A DNA stretch of 21,516 nucleotides from UBA2730 sp022793235. GTDB taxonomy: Bacteria > Bacillota_I > Bacilli_A > RF39 > UBA660. Under the pieces are notes generated by a model, which worked only from the letters and a program-made list of their open reading frames with translations, was not told where the DNA came from and made no database searches. The translations under genes were made by a program, and so were the position numbers. The stretch's first letter is position 1, and every line of letters begins with the position of its first letter. The stretch spans positions 1 through 21,516 of the forward strand of contig CATJZL010000067.1 in NCBI GenBank assembly GCA_949745755.1. Reading direction: 5' to 3'. Below, piece after piece: positions 14,131 to 20,593 of the stretch.

Positions 14131-15099
14131 TTATTTTAAAACCTTTGTATCTTGAATTGATTCTAATGTATTCTCAAAAAAAATGGAAGCTTGTACTTTA
14201 GAAATATGAGATTGATCTAACAGAAACATAAGAATTCTTGACTGATCAATGCTCCCACCGATTGTATAAGGAAGTTGCTCTTTTAAAATCCGTTGATAAA
14301 AAGGTAAACTTAATCGGTCTAAACCATCTAATTGTTTTAATTGATATGTTAAAGACTTTTTATCCACACCAATTCCCATAGATGTAATTTCTATTGTTCT
14401 ATCAATAATTTTGTCATAAAAAAGCATACGTCCATATAATGACCAATTGTAGCAGTCTGGGTGCTTGAATTTATGTAAAATACTAGATTTTAATTTGTCC
14501 TCAATTCCTATAATAAAAACAGTACCATTTTCTTTTGCAATTAAACTTTCCCGTTCTATTGGAGTTTGCTTAGGATATAAAAGTTTTAATTCTTGACTTG
14601 TTACAAAAGTAATGGTTTTAGGAAGATGAACAGATATAAAAGGATATTTTTGTTTTATAAATATTGAAGTTTGTCTAATCGATTTATAAACACTTTTCAC
14701 AGTATTCCTTAAATATTCTATTGTCTGATCTTCCTTACAAATAACTTTTTCCCAATCCCATTGTTCTATGAGTAAAGAGCAAGTTTCTGAAACATCCTCA
14801 TCAATTCGAATTGTCTTCATTTCAGTATAAAGACCTGTATGCAGTGAAAAACCATATCTTTCCAAAATATATCGCTTCCACTTATTCAAAGAATATATAA
14901 TTTCAAATTTTTCATTTTCCTTGGTAAAAGAAAGAATCTGTTGAGTATCATAGATATCTTGTAACCCAGATTCAGATTGAATAAATAAAGGAGCCTGTAC
15001 CTTTCTAAGAGATAATCTAGATTCTAATTGTCTTTCAAAGAAAGATTTTATTTCATCTATTGCCTTTGTAGTTTCTAAATAATTTAATTCCTTTCTCAT
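14131..15099 (-). CDS. asnA: Aspartate-ammonia ligase (AsnA-type asparagine synthetase), divergent
   Basis: AsnA makes asparagine from aspartate, ammonia and ATP and is related to class II aminoacyl-tRNA synthetases. The 322-residue protein aligns along its whole length with the family: VQAPLFIQSESGLQD (34-48), SLNKWKRYILERYGF, GLYTEM, EQWDWEKVI (112-120), LYPKQTPIERE, VFIIGI, SSMGI-like TSMGI, DRLSLPFYQRI, and GGSIDQSR (281-288). Several usually constant positions differ: NGDI is replaced by YGRM, SMGIRVD by SMGIGVD, and GGGIGQSR by GGSIDQSR, so catalytic competence is uncertain. The start at 15099 follows AAGAAGGTATG at rather long spacing. The T-box leader at 15386-15682 is on the same strand, which supports an asparagine-related role. 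The leader between terminator and start is unusually long (about 285 bases). Confidence 0.85.
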   Translation of the reverse strand: MRKELNYLETTKAIDEIKSFFERQLESRLSLRKVQAPLFIQSESGLQDIYDTQQILSFTKENEKFEIIYSLNKWKRYILERYGFSLHTGLYTEMKTIRIDEDVSETCSLLIEQWDWEKVICKEDQTIEYLRNTVKSVYKSIRQTSIFIKQKYPFISVHLPKTITFVTSQELKLLYPKQTPIERESLIAKENGTVFIIGIEDKLKSSILHKFKHPDCYNWSLYGRMLFYDKIIDRTIEITSMGIGVDKKSLTYQLKQLDGLDRLSLPFYQRILKEQLPYTIGGSIDQSRILMFLLDQSHISKVQASIFFENTLESIQDTKVLK

Positions 15100-15385
15100 T
15101 TCTATAACATACCTTCTTAATTTATTATAAGTTTTCTGAGATAGATTGTAGGAACTATCTATTTTATATTTGGATTATTATCTTCTTATTTTCAAGATTA
15201 TTTCTAATTTTTATCTAGCAAATAAAATATATAGATTAAATAAGATCTATACGAAAAATATAGAATAAATTTCTTATATAAAAGAATTACTTTTTAAAAT
15301 ATATATTCGTTAATAATAAAAATATAGTAACAATCAAACTTCTAAATTTGAGCTATTATCATAATAAAATCACCTCTCTTTTAAA
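15100..15385 (-). other. AT-rich spacer between T-box terminator and asnA
   Basis: About 285 bases without a recognisable full gene. It contains the hexapeptide ORF at 15342-15362 and an AGATAG...CTATCT hairpin near 15139-15160. The remainder is extremely AT-rich. It might be the remnant of a gene lost from the T-box operon or a second leader; translation in the frames I checked shows no family. Confidence 0.5.
15342..15362 (-). CDS. Hexapeptide ORF (MIIAQI) with an ideal ribosome site
   Basis: On the minus strand ATG at 15362 starts six codons and then TAG. Upstream lies AGAGAGGTGA (ending at 15370), seven bases from the ATG, a better site than that of asnA itself. It would be translated only when the T-box allows readthrough. 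No homologue can be argued for such a short peptide; it may be a leader peptide or the relic start of a deleted gene. Confidence 0.35.
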   Translation of the reverse strand: MIIAQI

Positions 15386-15682
15386 TAAAAAGACCCGTAT
15401 CATCCTACAATAAGGACGAATACGGGTATCCGTGGTGCCACCTCAATTTATTACAAAAAACTATAATCATTATAAATATAGCTTATCAGTGTTTAGTAAT
15501 CTCTATTTCAGTTCTAACAAACCTAGCAATATGATAACGGATTGCTTTTCCGAACTAGCCTACTAAGAATACACTGTTCGGTAGTTAGCTCCAAGGTGTT
15601 TGTTCTCCAAAATTTTATTATTAGTTCACACTATTCCTAACTCACTCGAATAAATGTTTTGGATACTGTTCCTCTTCAACGC
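15386..15682 (-). promoter_or_regulatory. T-box riboswitch responding to tRNA-Asn
   Basis: The minus-strand leader shows the T-box order: a Stem I start (AGAGGAACAGTA), a distal AGTGTGAA loop motif, and a specifier region GAGAACAAACACCTTGGAGC near 15590-15607. The T-box core AGGTGGCACCACGG (15431-15444) follows, then a terminator. The specifier region carries an AAC triplet at 15598-15600 (a second AAC occurs at 15602-15604), which codes Asn. The anti-terminator bulge is TGGC, pairing with a GCCA tRNA 3' end, and the G discriminator is that of bacterial tRNA-Asn. Uncharged tRNA-Asn should therefore stabilise the anti-terminator and turn on asnA and the genes behind it. The T-box call is near certain; the exact specifier register was not folded by computation. 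Confidence 0.93.
15387..15427 (-). terminator. T-box conditional terminator
   Basis: On the minus strand ACCCGTAT (15427-15420) pairs with ATACGGGT (15400-15393). An inner CGTCCT/AGGATG stem adds to it, and five T residues follow. It follows the T-box core and is the off-state alternative of the anti-terminator. Confidence 0.9.
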
Positions 15683-15688
15683 AAAGAT

Positions 15689-15718
15689 AGTATAACATGT
15701 TAATAACACTTTTGTCAA
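15689..15718 (-). promoter_or_regulatory. Strong promoter of the T-box/asnA operon
   Basis: Minus-strand TTGACA (15718-15713), an 18-base spacer, and TATACT (15694-15689) preceded by TGT, so the promoter has both a consensus -35 and an extended -10. Transcription would start near 15682, about 75 bases before the specifier region, as usual for T-boxes. Confidence 0.85.
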
Positions 15719-15784
15719 AGCTAATATAAAATGTGTTAAATATAAAGTAAAGTAATTACTTTTAATTAATAATTCGTCAAAATA

Positions 15785-15793
15785 TGATATACT
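15785..15793 (+). promoter_or_regulatory. Extended -10 promoter of the nucleoside-kinase gene
   Basis: TGATATACT about 40 bases before the start at 15833. A TATAAT at 15801-15806 is an alternative. No clear -35 is seen. It lies on the far side of a 66-base spacer from the divergent T-box promoter. Confidence 0.45.
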
Positions 15794-15832
15794 AATTATG
15801 TATAATAAAAAAAGATAAAAAGGATGGATAAA

Positions 15833-17485
15833 ATGGAAGAGCAAATACAAATAAAAATAGAAGATAGAATATATAAAGTGACAAAAGGTACAACTTTAGA
15901 AGAATTATTATATTTAGAACAAAAAAAACATAGATATCCAATACTAATAGCTAAAGTAAACAACTCATTAAAAGAATTAAATTATAAAATTATGAAAGAT
16001 AAAAAAATAGAATTCTATGACTTAACAGAATCTGCAGGAAATAGAGTTCATACAAGTGGTCTAAAGTTTGTACTCATTGTAGCAATTAAAGAACTTTTAG
16101 GGGAAGACAAAAATATTAGAATAGAGCACTCCCTAGATAAAGGCATTTATATAGAAGCTGATTTCAAAGTAGATGAAAAAACTGTAAAAGATATAGAAGA
16201 AAAAATGAGAGAAATAATACAAGAAGATAGGCCCATTACAAAGGTAACAGTTGAAAAAGAAGATGCTATAAACTATTTCAAAGAAATGAAAGACGAAGCA
16301 AAAGTAGGTGTAATTAAATACAATGTAAATAGTTATATAAATCTATATAAATTAGGAGACTATTATAATTATTTTTACAATAAAATGCCTATATCCACAA
16401 GAGTCTTACAAGCCTTTGAATTAAATTATGTAGACAATCGAGGTTTTATGTTGCGATTTCCAACTGTTTATATAAATGATAAAATTCCAGAATATACACA
16501 TCATAAGAACATGTTTGAAGTCTTTAATGCCTGTAGAAAATGGAACGCTCTAATGAATATAAATAATGCGCCAGACTTAAATAAGATTGTGTCAAACAGT
16601 AATATAGAAGAACTAATAAGAATAAGTGAAAACAAATTAAATAGTGAATTTTTAGAAATAGCAAAAGATATAGTAAAAAGAAAGGAAGCAAAAATAATAC
16701 TAATGGCAGGTCCTTCTTCTTCTGGAAAAACAACAAGTTCTAAAAAATTATGTATGGCATTAAAAACATTAGGAAAAATGCCTTATGCTATTTCGATGGA
16801 TGATTATTTTGTAGAAAGAGAAGAAACACCTATTGGAAAAGACGGAAAACCAGATTATGAAAGTTTAGAAGCAATTGATCTAAAACTATTTGACTCACAA
16901 ATAGCTTCACTATTAGCGAAGGAAAATGTAAAAATTCCAACTTACAATTTTATAACAGGCAAAAAAGAATACAAAAAATATTTACAATTAAATGAACAAA
17001 ATATTTTAATAATTGAAGGAATTCATGCATTAGATAATAGAATTTTAAAAAATATCCCTAAAGAAAACAAGTATAAAATCTATACATCAGCATTAACAGA
17101 ATTAAATATTGATAATCATAATAGAGTATCTACAACAGACAATAGACTACTAAGAAGAATTATAAGGGATAATAAAACTAGAGGACATAATGTAGAGCAT
17201 ACACTTGCAGGTTGGCACTCAGTAAGAGTAGGAGAAGAAAATTATATATTCCCATATCAAGATGAAGCGGATTACACACTAAATACAGCTTTGTTATACG
17301 AAATAGGAGTATTAAAAACATACGTTGAGCCTTTACTATATTCAGTAGAAAAAGAATCTCCATATTATGCAGAAGCAAAAAGACTAATTGATTTTTTAAG
17401 AAATTTCTTACCAATCACAGCGGATGCTATTCCGCAAGACTCCATTTTAAGAGAGTTTATAGGAGGAAGTTGTTATACAGAATAA
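15833..17485 (+). CDS. Nucleoside (uridine) kinase with N-terminal TGS and ThrRS-like domains
   Basis: The protein combines a TGS-like ubiquitin fold (about 1-65), a segment resembling the second additional domain of threonyl/alanyl-tRNA synthetases (ESAGNRVHTSGLKFVLI, 66-82, and onward to about 190), and a C-terminal P-loop kinase (about 285-550). The kinase has Walker A GPSSSGKTT 293-301, ISMDDYF (the uridine-kinase substrate Asp), IIEGIHAL and RRIIRDNKTRG. This architecture is common in Firmicutes as a putative uridine kinase/nucleoside kinase that would phosphorylate uridine or cytidine in salvage. Start: AAAAGGATGG is ideally placed for the ATG at 15833; a further ATG at 15824 lies inside that ribosome site. 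gap follows after 53 bases. The domains are clear; the natural substrate and the role of the tRNA-synthetase-like part are not established. Confidence 0.88.
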   Translation: MEEQIQIKIEDRIYKVTKGTTLEELLYLEQKKHRYPILIAKVNNSLKELNYKIMKDKKIEFYDLTESAGNRVHTSGLKFVLIVAIKELLGEDKNIRIEHSLDKGIYIEADFKVDEKTVKDIEEKMREIIQEDRPITKVTVEKEDAINYFKEMKDEAKVGVIKYNVNSYINLYKLGDYYNYFYNKMPISTRVLQAFELNYVDNRGFMLRFPTVYINDKIPEYTHHKNMFEVFNACRKWNALMNINNAPDLNKIVSNSNIEELIRISENKLNSEFLEIAKDIVKRKEAKIILMAGPSSSGKTTSSKKLCMALKTLGKMPYAISMDDYFVEREETPIGKDGKPDYESLEAIDLKLFDSQIASLLAKENVKIPTYNFITGKKEYKKYLQLNEQNILIIEGIHALDNRILKNIPKENKYKIYTSALTELNIDNHNRVSTTDNRLLRRIIRDNKTRGHNVEHTLAGWHSVRVGEENYIFPYQDEADYTLNTALLYEIGVLKTYVEPLLYSVEKESPYYAEAKRLIDFLRNFLPITADAIPQDSILREFIGGSCYTE

Positions 17486-17498
17486 GAAATGATACAAT
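17470..17498 (+). promoter_or_regulatory. Promoter of gap overlapping the end of the kinase gene
   Basis: TTGTTA (17470-17475), 17 bases, then TACAAT (17493-17498) preceded by TGA, so an extended -10. The -35 overlaps the last codons of the upstream gene. Start near 17505 gives a short leader with AAAAGGAGAAA. Confidence 0.55.
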
Positions 17499-17538
17499 AA
17501 AATTAGAAAAGAGAGAAAAAAGAAAAGGAGAAACAAAA

Positions 17539-18555
17539 ATGATTAGAGTAGCAATTAATGGATTTGGAAGAATAGGGCGACTTGCTTTTCGCTTAATGGA
17601 AGAAGATAAAAATTTTGAAGTCATAGCAATAAATGACTTAACAGACGCAGAACAGTTGGCCTATCTATTAAAATATGATACAAATCATAGAAATTATCGT
17701 ATTGAAGAAATCACAAATGATGAAAACAATATCATTATAAAAAATAGAAAAATAAAAATATTAGCAGAAAAAGATCCAAACAATTTACCTTGGAAAGAAT
17801 TAAATATTGATGTAGTTCTAGAATGTACAGGCCTATTTACAAGTGAAGAAAAAGCATTTTCTCATATAAACGCTGGAGCAAAACATGTAGTAATATCAGC
17901 TCCTGCTAAAGGAAATATAAAAACAATAGTATATAACGTCAATCATAAAAAACTAACAGGAGAAGAAAAGATTATCTCCGCAGCAAGCTGTACAACCAAC
18001 TGCTTAGCACCAGTAGTGAATTTAATTGATAAAGTCTTAGGTATAAAAAAAGGATATATGACAACAGTTCACGCCTACACAAATGACCAAGCAACATTAG
18101 ATGTAGCACATAAAAAAGGAATAAAAGCACGCCGAGGTAGAGCCTGCGCACAAAATATTGTACCAGCATCCACTGGAGCAGCAAGTGCTATAGGTAAAGT
18201 TTGTCCAAATCTAGAAGGAAAATTAGAAGGAATGGCCATGAGAGTACCAACTTCGACAGGATCAGTAATCGATTTAGTTCTAGAGCTAAATAAAAATACA
18301 ACTATAGAAGAAATAAACAAAATATTACAAGAAAATCAAAATGAAAGTTTGAAATATACAGAAGAACCAATTGTGTCAAGTGATGTAATTGGAAGAGTCT
18401 GTGCTTCCTTAGTAGATGGATTATCAACGAATGTATTGGAAGTAGAAGGAGAACAATTAGTAAAAATAGTTTCTTGGTATGATAATGAAATGAGTTATAC
18501 CGCTCAAATGATAAGAACTACGAAATATTTAATGGAAATAGATAAAAAGAACTAA
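17539..18555 (+). CDS. gap: Type I glyceraldehyde-3-phosphate dehydrogenase
   Basis: This enzyme oxidises glyceraldehyde-3-phosphate to 1,3-bisphosphoglycerate with NAD in cytosolic glycolysis. The start at 17539 follows AAAAGGAGAAA and gives the canonical N-terminus MIRVAINGFGRIGR; an upstream TTG extension overlapping the kinase gene is not credible. Seen in 338 residues: the Rossmann GFGRIG 8-13; INDLTD 31-36, with the Asp that favours NAD; SAASCTTNCLAP 147-158 with catalytic Cys151; His178 in TTVHAYT; the phosphate-binding STGAA 211-215; RVPTSTGSVIDL 235-246; and SWYDNEMSY 312-320. All catalytic residues are present. No other glycolytic gene and no CggR-type regulator lies in the window, unlike the B. 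subtilis gapA operon that is also near clpP. Confidence 0.97.
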   Translation: MIRVAINGFGRIGRLAFRLMEEDKNFEVIAINDLTDAEQLAYLLKYDTNHRNYRIEEITNDENNIIIKNRKIKILAEKDPNNLPWKELNIDVVLECTGLFTSEEKAFSHINAGAKHVVISAPAKGNIKTIVYNVNHKKLTGEEKIISAASCTTNCLAPVVNLIDKVLGIKKGYMTTVHAYTNDQATLDVAHKKGIKARRGRACAQNIVPASTGAASAIGKVCPNLEGKLEGMAMRVPTSTGSVIDLVLELNKNTTIEEINKILQENQNESLKYTEEPIVSSDVIGRVCASLVDGLSTNVLEVEGEQLVKIVSWYDNEMSYTAQMIRTTKYLMEIDKKN

Positions 18556-18863
18556 AAGTATAAGAGTGTAATGAATAAATGACAGAAATGTGGGTAAATA
18601 TTAAACTCTTTTATTATGAGCAAAACAATTAGAAAGCGCCAATTGCTTAAAAATAACATTTCTATTATAAAAAAGAGGCAAAAACTTAAAAGAAAAAGAT
18701 TGAAATTCACAATTTTTTACAATATTATATAACAAATTCGAGATATAAAGTCATAACTATAAAAAATTCAAAGACAAAGGTTACCATAACCAGAAAAATA
18801 AATAGAAAGAGTCAGTTAATAGATGAATAAATCTGTATAAGATTGATAAAGAGGAAAACATAT
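18556..18863 (+). other. Intergenic region after gap
   Basis: About 308 bases without a supportable gene. AAGC/GCTT and TAGAAA/TTTCTA pairings occur at 18631-18672 but have no T run, so no clear gap terminator is seen. The right end carries the AGAGGAAA ribosome site of the next gene; no consensus promoter stands out. Confidence 0.5.
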
Positions 18864-19820
18864 ATGAATGTGACACAAGAGAGTTTAGACATACTTTACG
18901 AAATGTTCAGATTTACATTTCTTGACCCCTATATAATAAAGCATCATCCTAGATTATTTACCTTAGCAAGTGCTATATATAATACTATCTATATAGAGCC
19001 ATATCAGCAAAGTATAGTTCTAGAAGAAATTCCTATAAAAACATTGCTCCAATTAGAAGAAGAGTTTTTACTATCTTTAAAAAAAGAATATAAAGATTTA
19101 TTTGTAAAAGACTATAAAGAGGGAAAAATAATACGAATAAGAAATCAAAATGGAGATGGAACATATAGAAAAATTCTCTTTTTGGAAAAGTACGAAGTAG
19201 AATTTCCAGAACAAAATAATCTAGATAGTTTGATAGCTTTAACCCATGAATATCTGCATGCTTTGAGTGATAAATTTCCAAAAAGAAAAGAAGAAACCTC
19301 CGCCTATGAAGTGTATACAGAAATGCTCTCTTTTCTTGGAGAATTAAAACATCTAGATTTTCTGGAAAAAAAATTAATACCACACGAAAAGATAGAACTT
19401 TATAAACAAAGTTATATAAAAAGACTAAAAGCCAAATTTGATGCCTTTCTCTTTACCGAACCACTACTAAGTGTATATCATGAAAATAAAAACTTTAAAA
19501 TAAATCATATAGAGGATCTAATAGAAAATAATCCTTATTATAAAACTCTAGGAAGAAAGAAGGTAGAAAAAAGAATCATTGCGATAACAAGAAAATGTAA
19601 TATAGATAGACTTGAACAGGACATAGAAGAATATAGATATATTTTAGGGATAGCCAGAACTTGTCATCTTCACCAAAATAAGATTTCAAACAAAGAATTC
19701 GTAAAATTAATTGAAAAAATCAATGAGGTAGAAGTTGATGAATTTGAAAAAATGTTACCAATGATAAGCGATATAGATTTAGTAAAAGCAGCTCAAAAAG
19801 AATTTGTACTAAAAAAATAA
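18864..19820 (+). CDS. HExxH putative zinc metallopeptidase of unknown family
   Basis: The 318-residue protein (ATG at 18864 after AGAGGAAA; a further in-frame TTG at 18843 lacks a site) is largely helical and soluble, with no signal peptide or membrane segment. LTHEYLHALSDKF contains H128-E129-x-x-H132, the zinc and catalytic motif of gluzincin-type metallopeptidases. Glu149 and Glu153 in YEVYTEML, 17-21 residues later, could be the third ligand. The short spacing and the flanking charged helices (KFPKRKEETSAYE) are unlike the large M3 oligopeptidases. It is monocistronic and followed by a strong terminator. Proteolytic activity is predicted from the motif only; the rest of the protein is unrecognised. 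Confidence 0.6.
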   Translation: MNVTQESLDILYEMFRFTFLDPYIIKHHPRLFTLASAIYNTIYIEPYQQSIVLEEIPIKTLLQLEEEFLLSLKKEYKDLFVKDYKEGKIIRIRNQNGDGTYRKILFLEKYEVEFPEQNNLDSLIALTHEYLHALSDKFPKRKEETSAYEVYTEMLSFLGELKHLDFLEKKLIPHEKIELYKQSYIKRLKAKFDAFLFTEPLLSVYHENKNFKINHIEDLIENNPYYKTLGRKKVEKRIIAITRKCNIDRLEQDIEEYRYILGIARTCHLHQNKISNKEFVKLIEKINEVEVDEFEKMLPMISDIDLVKAAQKEFVLKK

Positions 19821-19884
19821 AACATTTTCAAATTCAGACACAATAGAATTAATTTGAGTTTAGGTAAAAATTTATAATAGTTAT

Positions 19885-19921
19885 AAAAAGTGAATTTGTT
19901 TTATCCACAGATTCACTTTTT
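19885..19921 (+). terminator. Rho-independent terminator of the metallopeptidase gene
   Basis: AAAAAGTGAAT (19885-19895) pairs perfectly with ATTCACTTTTT (19911-19921), and T-rich sequence follows. The A-rich left arm makes it potentially bidirectional. Confidence 0.88.
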
Positions 19922-20014
19922 TAGTCATAAAATAAGGAAATATTCCCCATTGTTTAGTATAATTTAATTGCAAAAATAAAAAACTACATAAACAAAAAAT
20001 TGGAGGTATTTCCT

Positions 20015-20305
20015 ATGACTAATTTTACTATGTATGCATATGAATTGAAAAGAGATTTAATTAATTTATTTTTAATGGATATGTTATTTGGTATTTCTGC
20101 ATCAGGTTCTACTTTAATTAGTAATATTTCAAGAGGCTTAAAAGAAAATATAAAATTAGGTTACACAATTGAAAGATTGTGTGATCATTTATCTTCTTTT
20201 GATAAAAACGATATTATTATGAATAATTTTTTTAGTGAGTGTAGAAATCTTTTTAATGAAAAGCCTGTAGTTCTATTTGATGATAGCAATATATCAAAAA
20301 TTTAA
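20015..20305 (+). pseudogene. Truncated transposase, N-terminal part only (IS4-like)
   Basis: The start at 20015 follows a strong GGAGGT site (a TTG at 20000 is part of the site itself). The 96 residues end abruptly after KPVVLFDDSNISKI with a TAA. The KPVVLFDDSDIxK pattern, following a helical DNA-binding-like region, matches the point where IS4-type DDE transposases enter their catalytic core, so about three quarters of the enzyme is missing. I translated the next bases in the other two frames and saw no continuation, so this looks like deletion rather than a single frameshift. A TATAAT at 19958-19963 could still drive it. The family call is tentative because only the N-terminus exists. Confidence 0.55.
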
Positions 20306-20541
20306 AGTATAAAAACAGCAGAAAATAGAAAAAAGAGAAAAGTTTAAGCAAATGAAGTTACAACTATAAAAGTAAACTAACTTAATAAAGTAAAAAAAGA
20401 ACATTTAAACGATTTTCTATATTATCTTGTAGCAATGGACAATTTAAATTAAAAATTTCACTACAATCATAGCTAAAAGACTTATCGTTTGAAATTCAAT
20501 AATTTTTTTAGTAAAAAACCTAAACTCAAAAGAATTAAACA
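20306..20541 (+). other. Spacer after the transposase remnant
   Basis: No gene is supported here. AAACGAT (20407-20413) and ATCGTTT (20484-20490) form a spaced inverted repeat, but it has no clear partner at the left side of the remnant. The stretch may include decayed IS sequence. Confidence 0.4.
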
Positions 20542-20570
20542 TTGACAAAAACAAGAAAATACAGTAATAT
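20542..20570 (+). promoter_or_regulatory. Promoter of the secreted thioredoxin-fold gene
   Basis: TTGACA (20542-20547), exactly 17 bases, then TAATAT (20565-20570). Transcription would begin near 20577, only a few bases before the AAAAGGAGAA ribosome site of the gene at 20594. Confidence 0.75.
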
Positions 20571-20593
20571 ATAGACCCAAAAGGAGAAGAAGT

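Noticed and set aside
13430..15786. TTCGTCAAAATATG occurring both near 13432 and near 15773
   Set aside because: A 14-base exact match is expected by chance several times in AT-rich DNA of this length; no wider similarity surrounds it.
20306..20541. Frameshifted continuation of the transposase
   Set aside because: The frames after 20305 carry several stops and show no transposase motifs.
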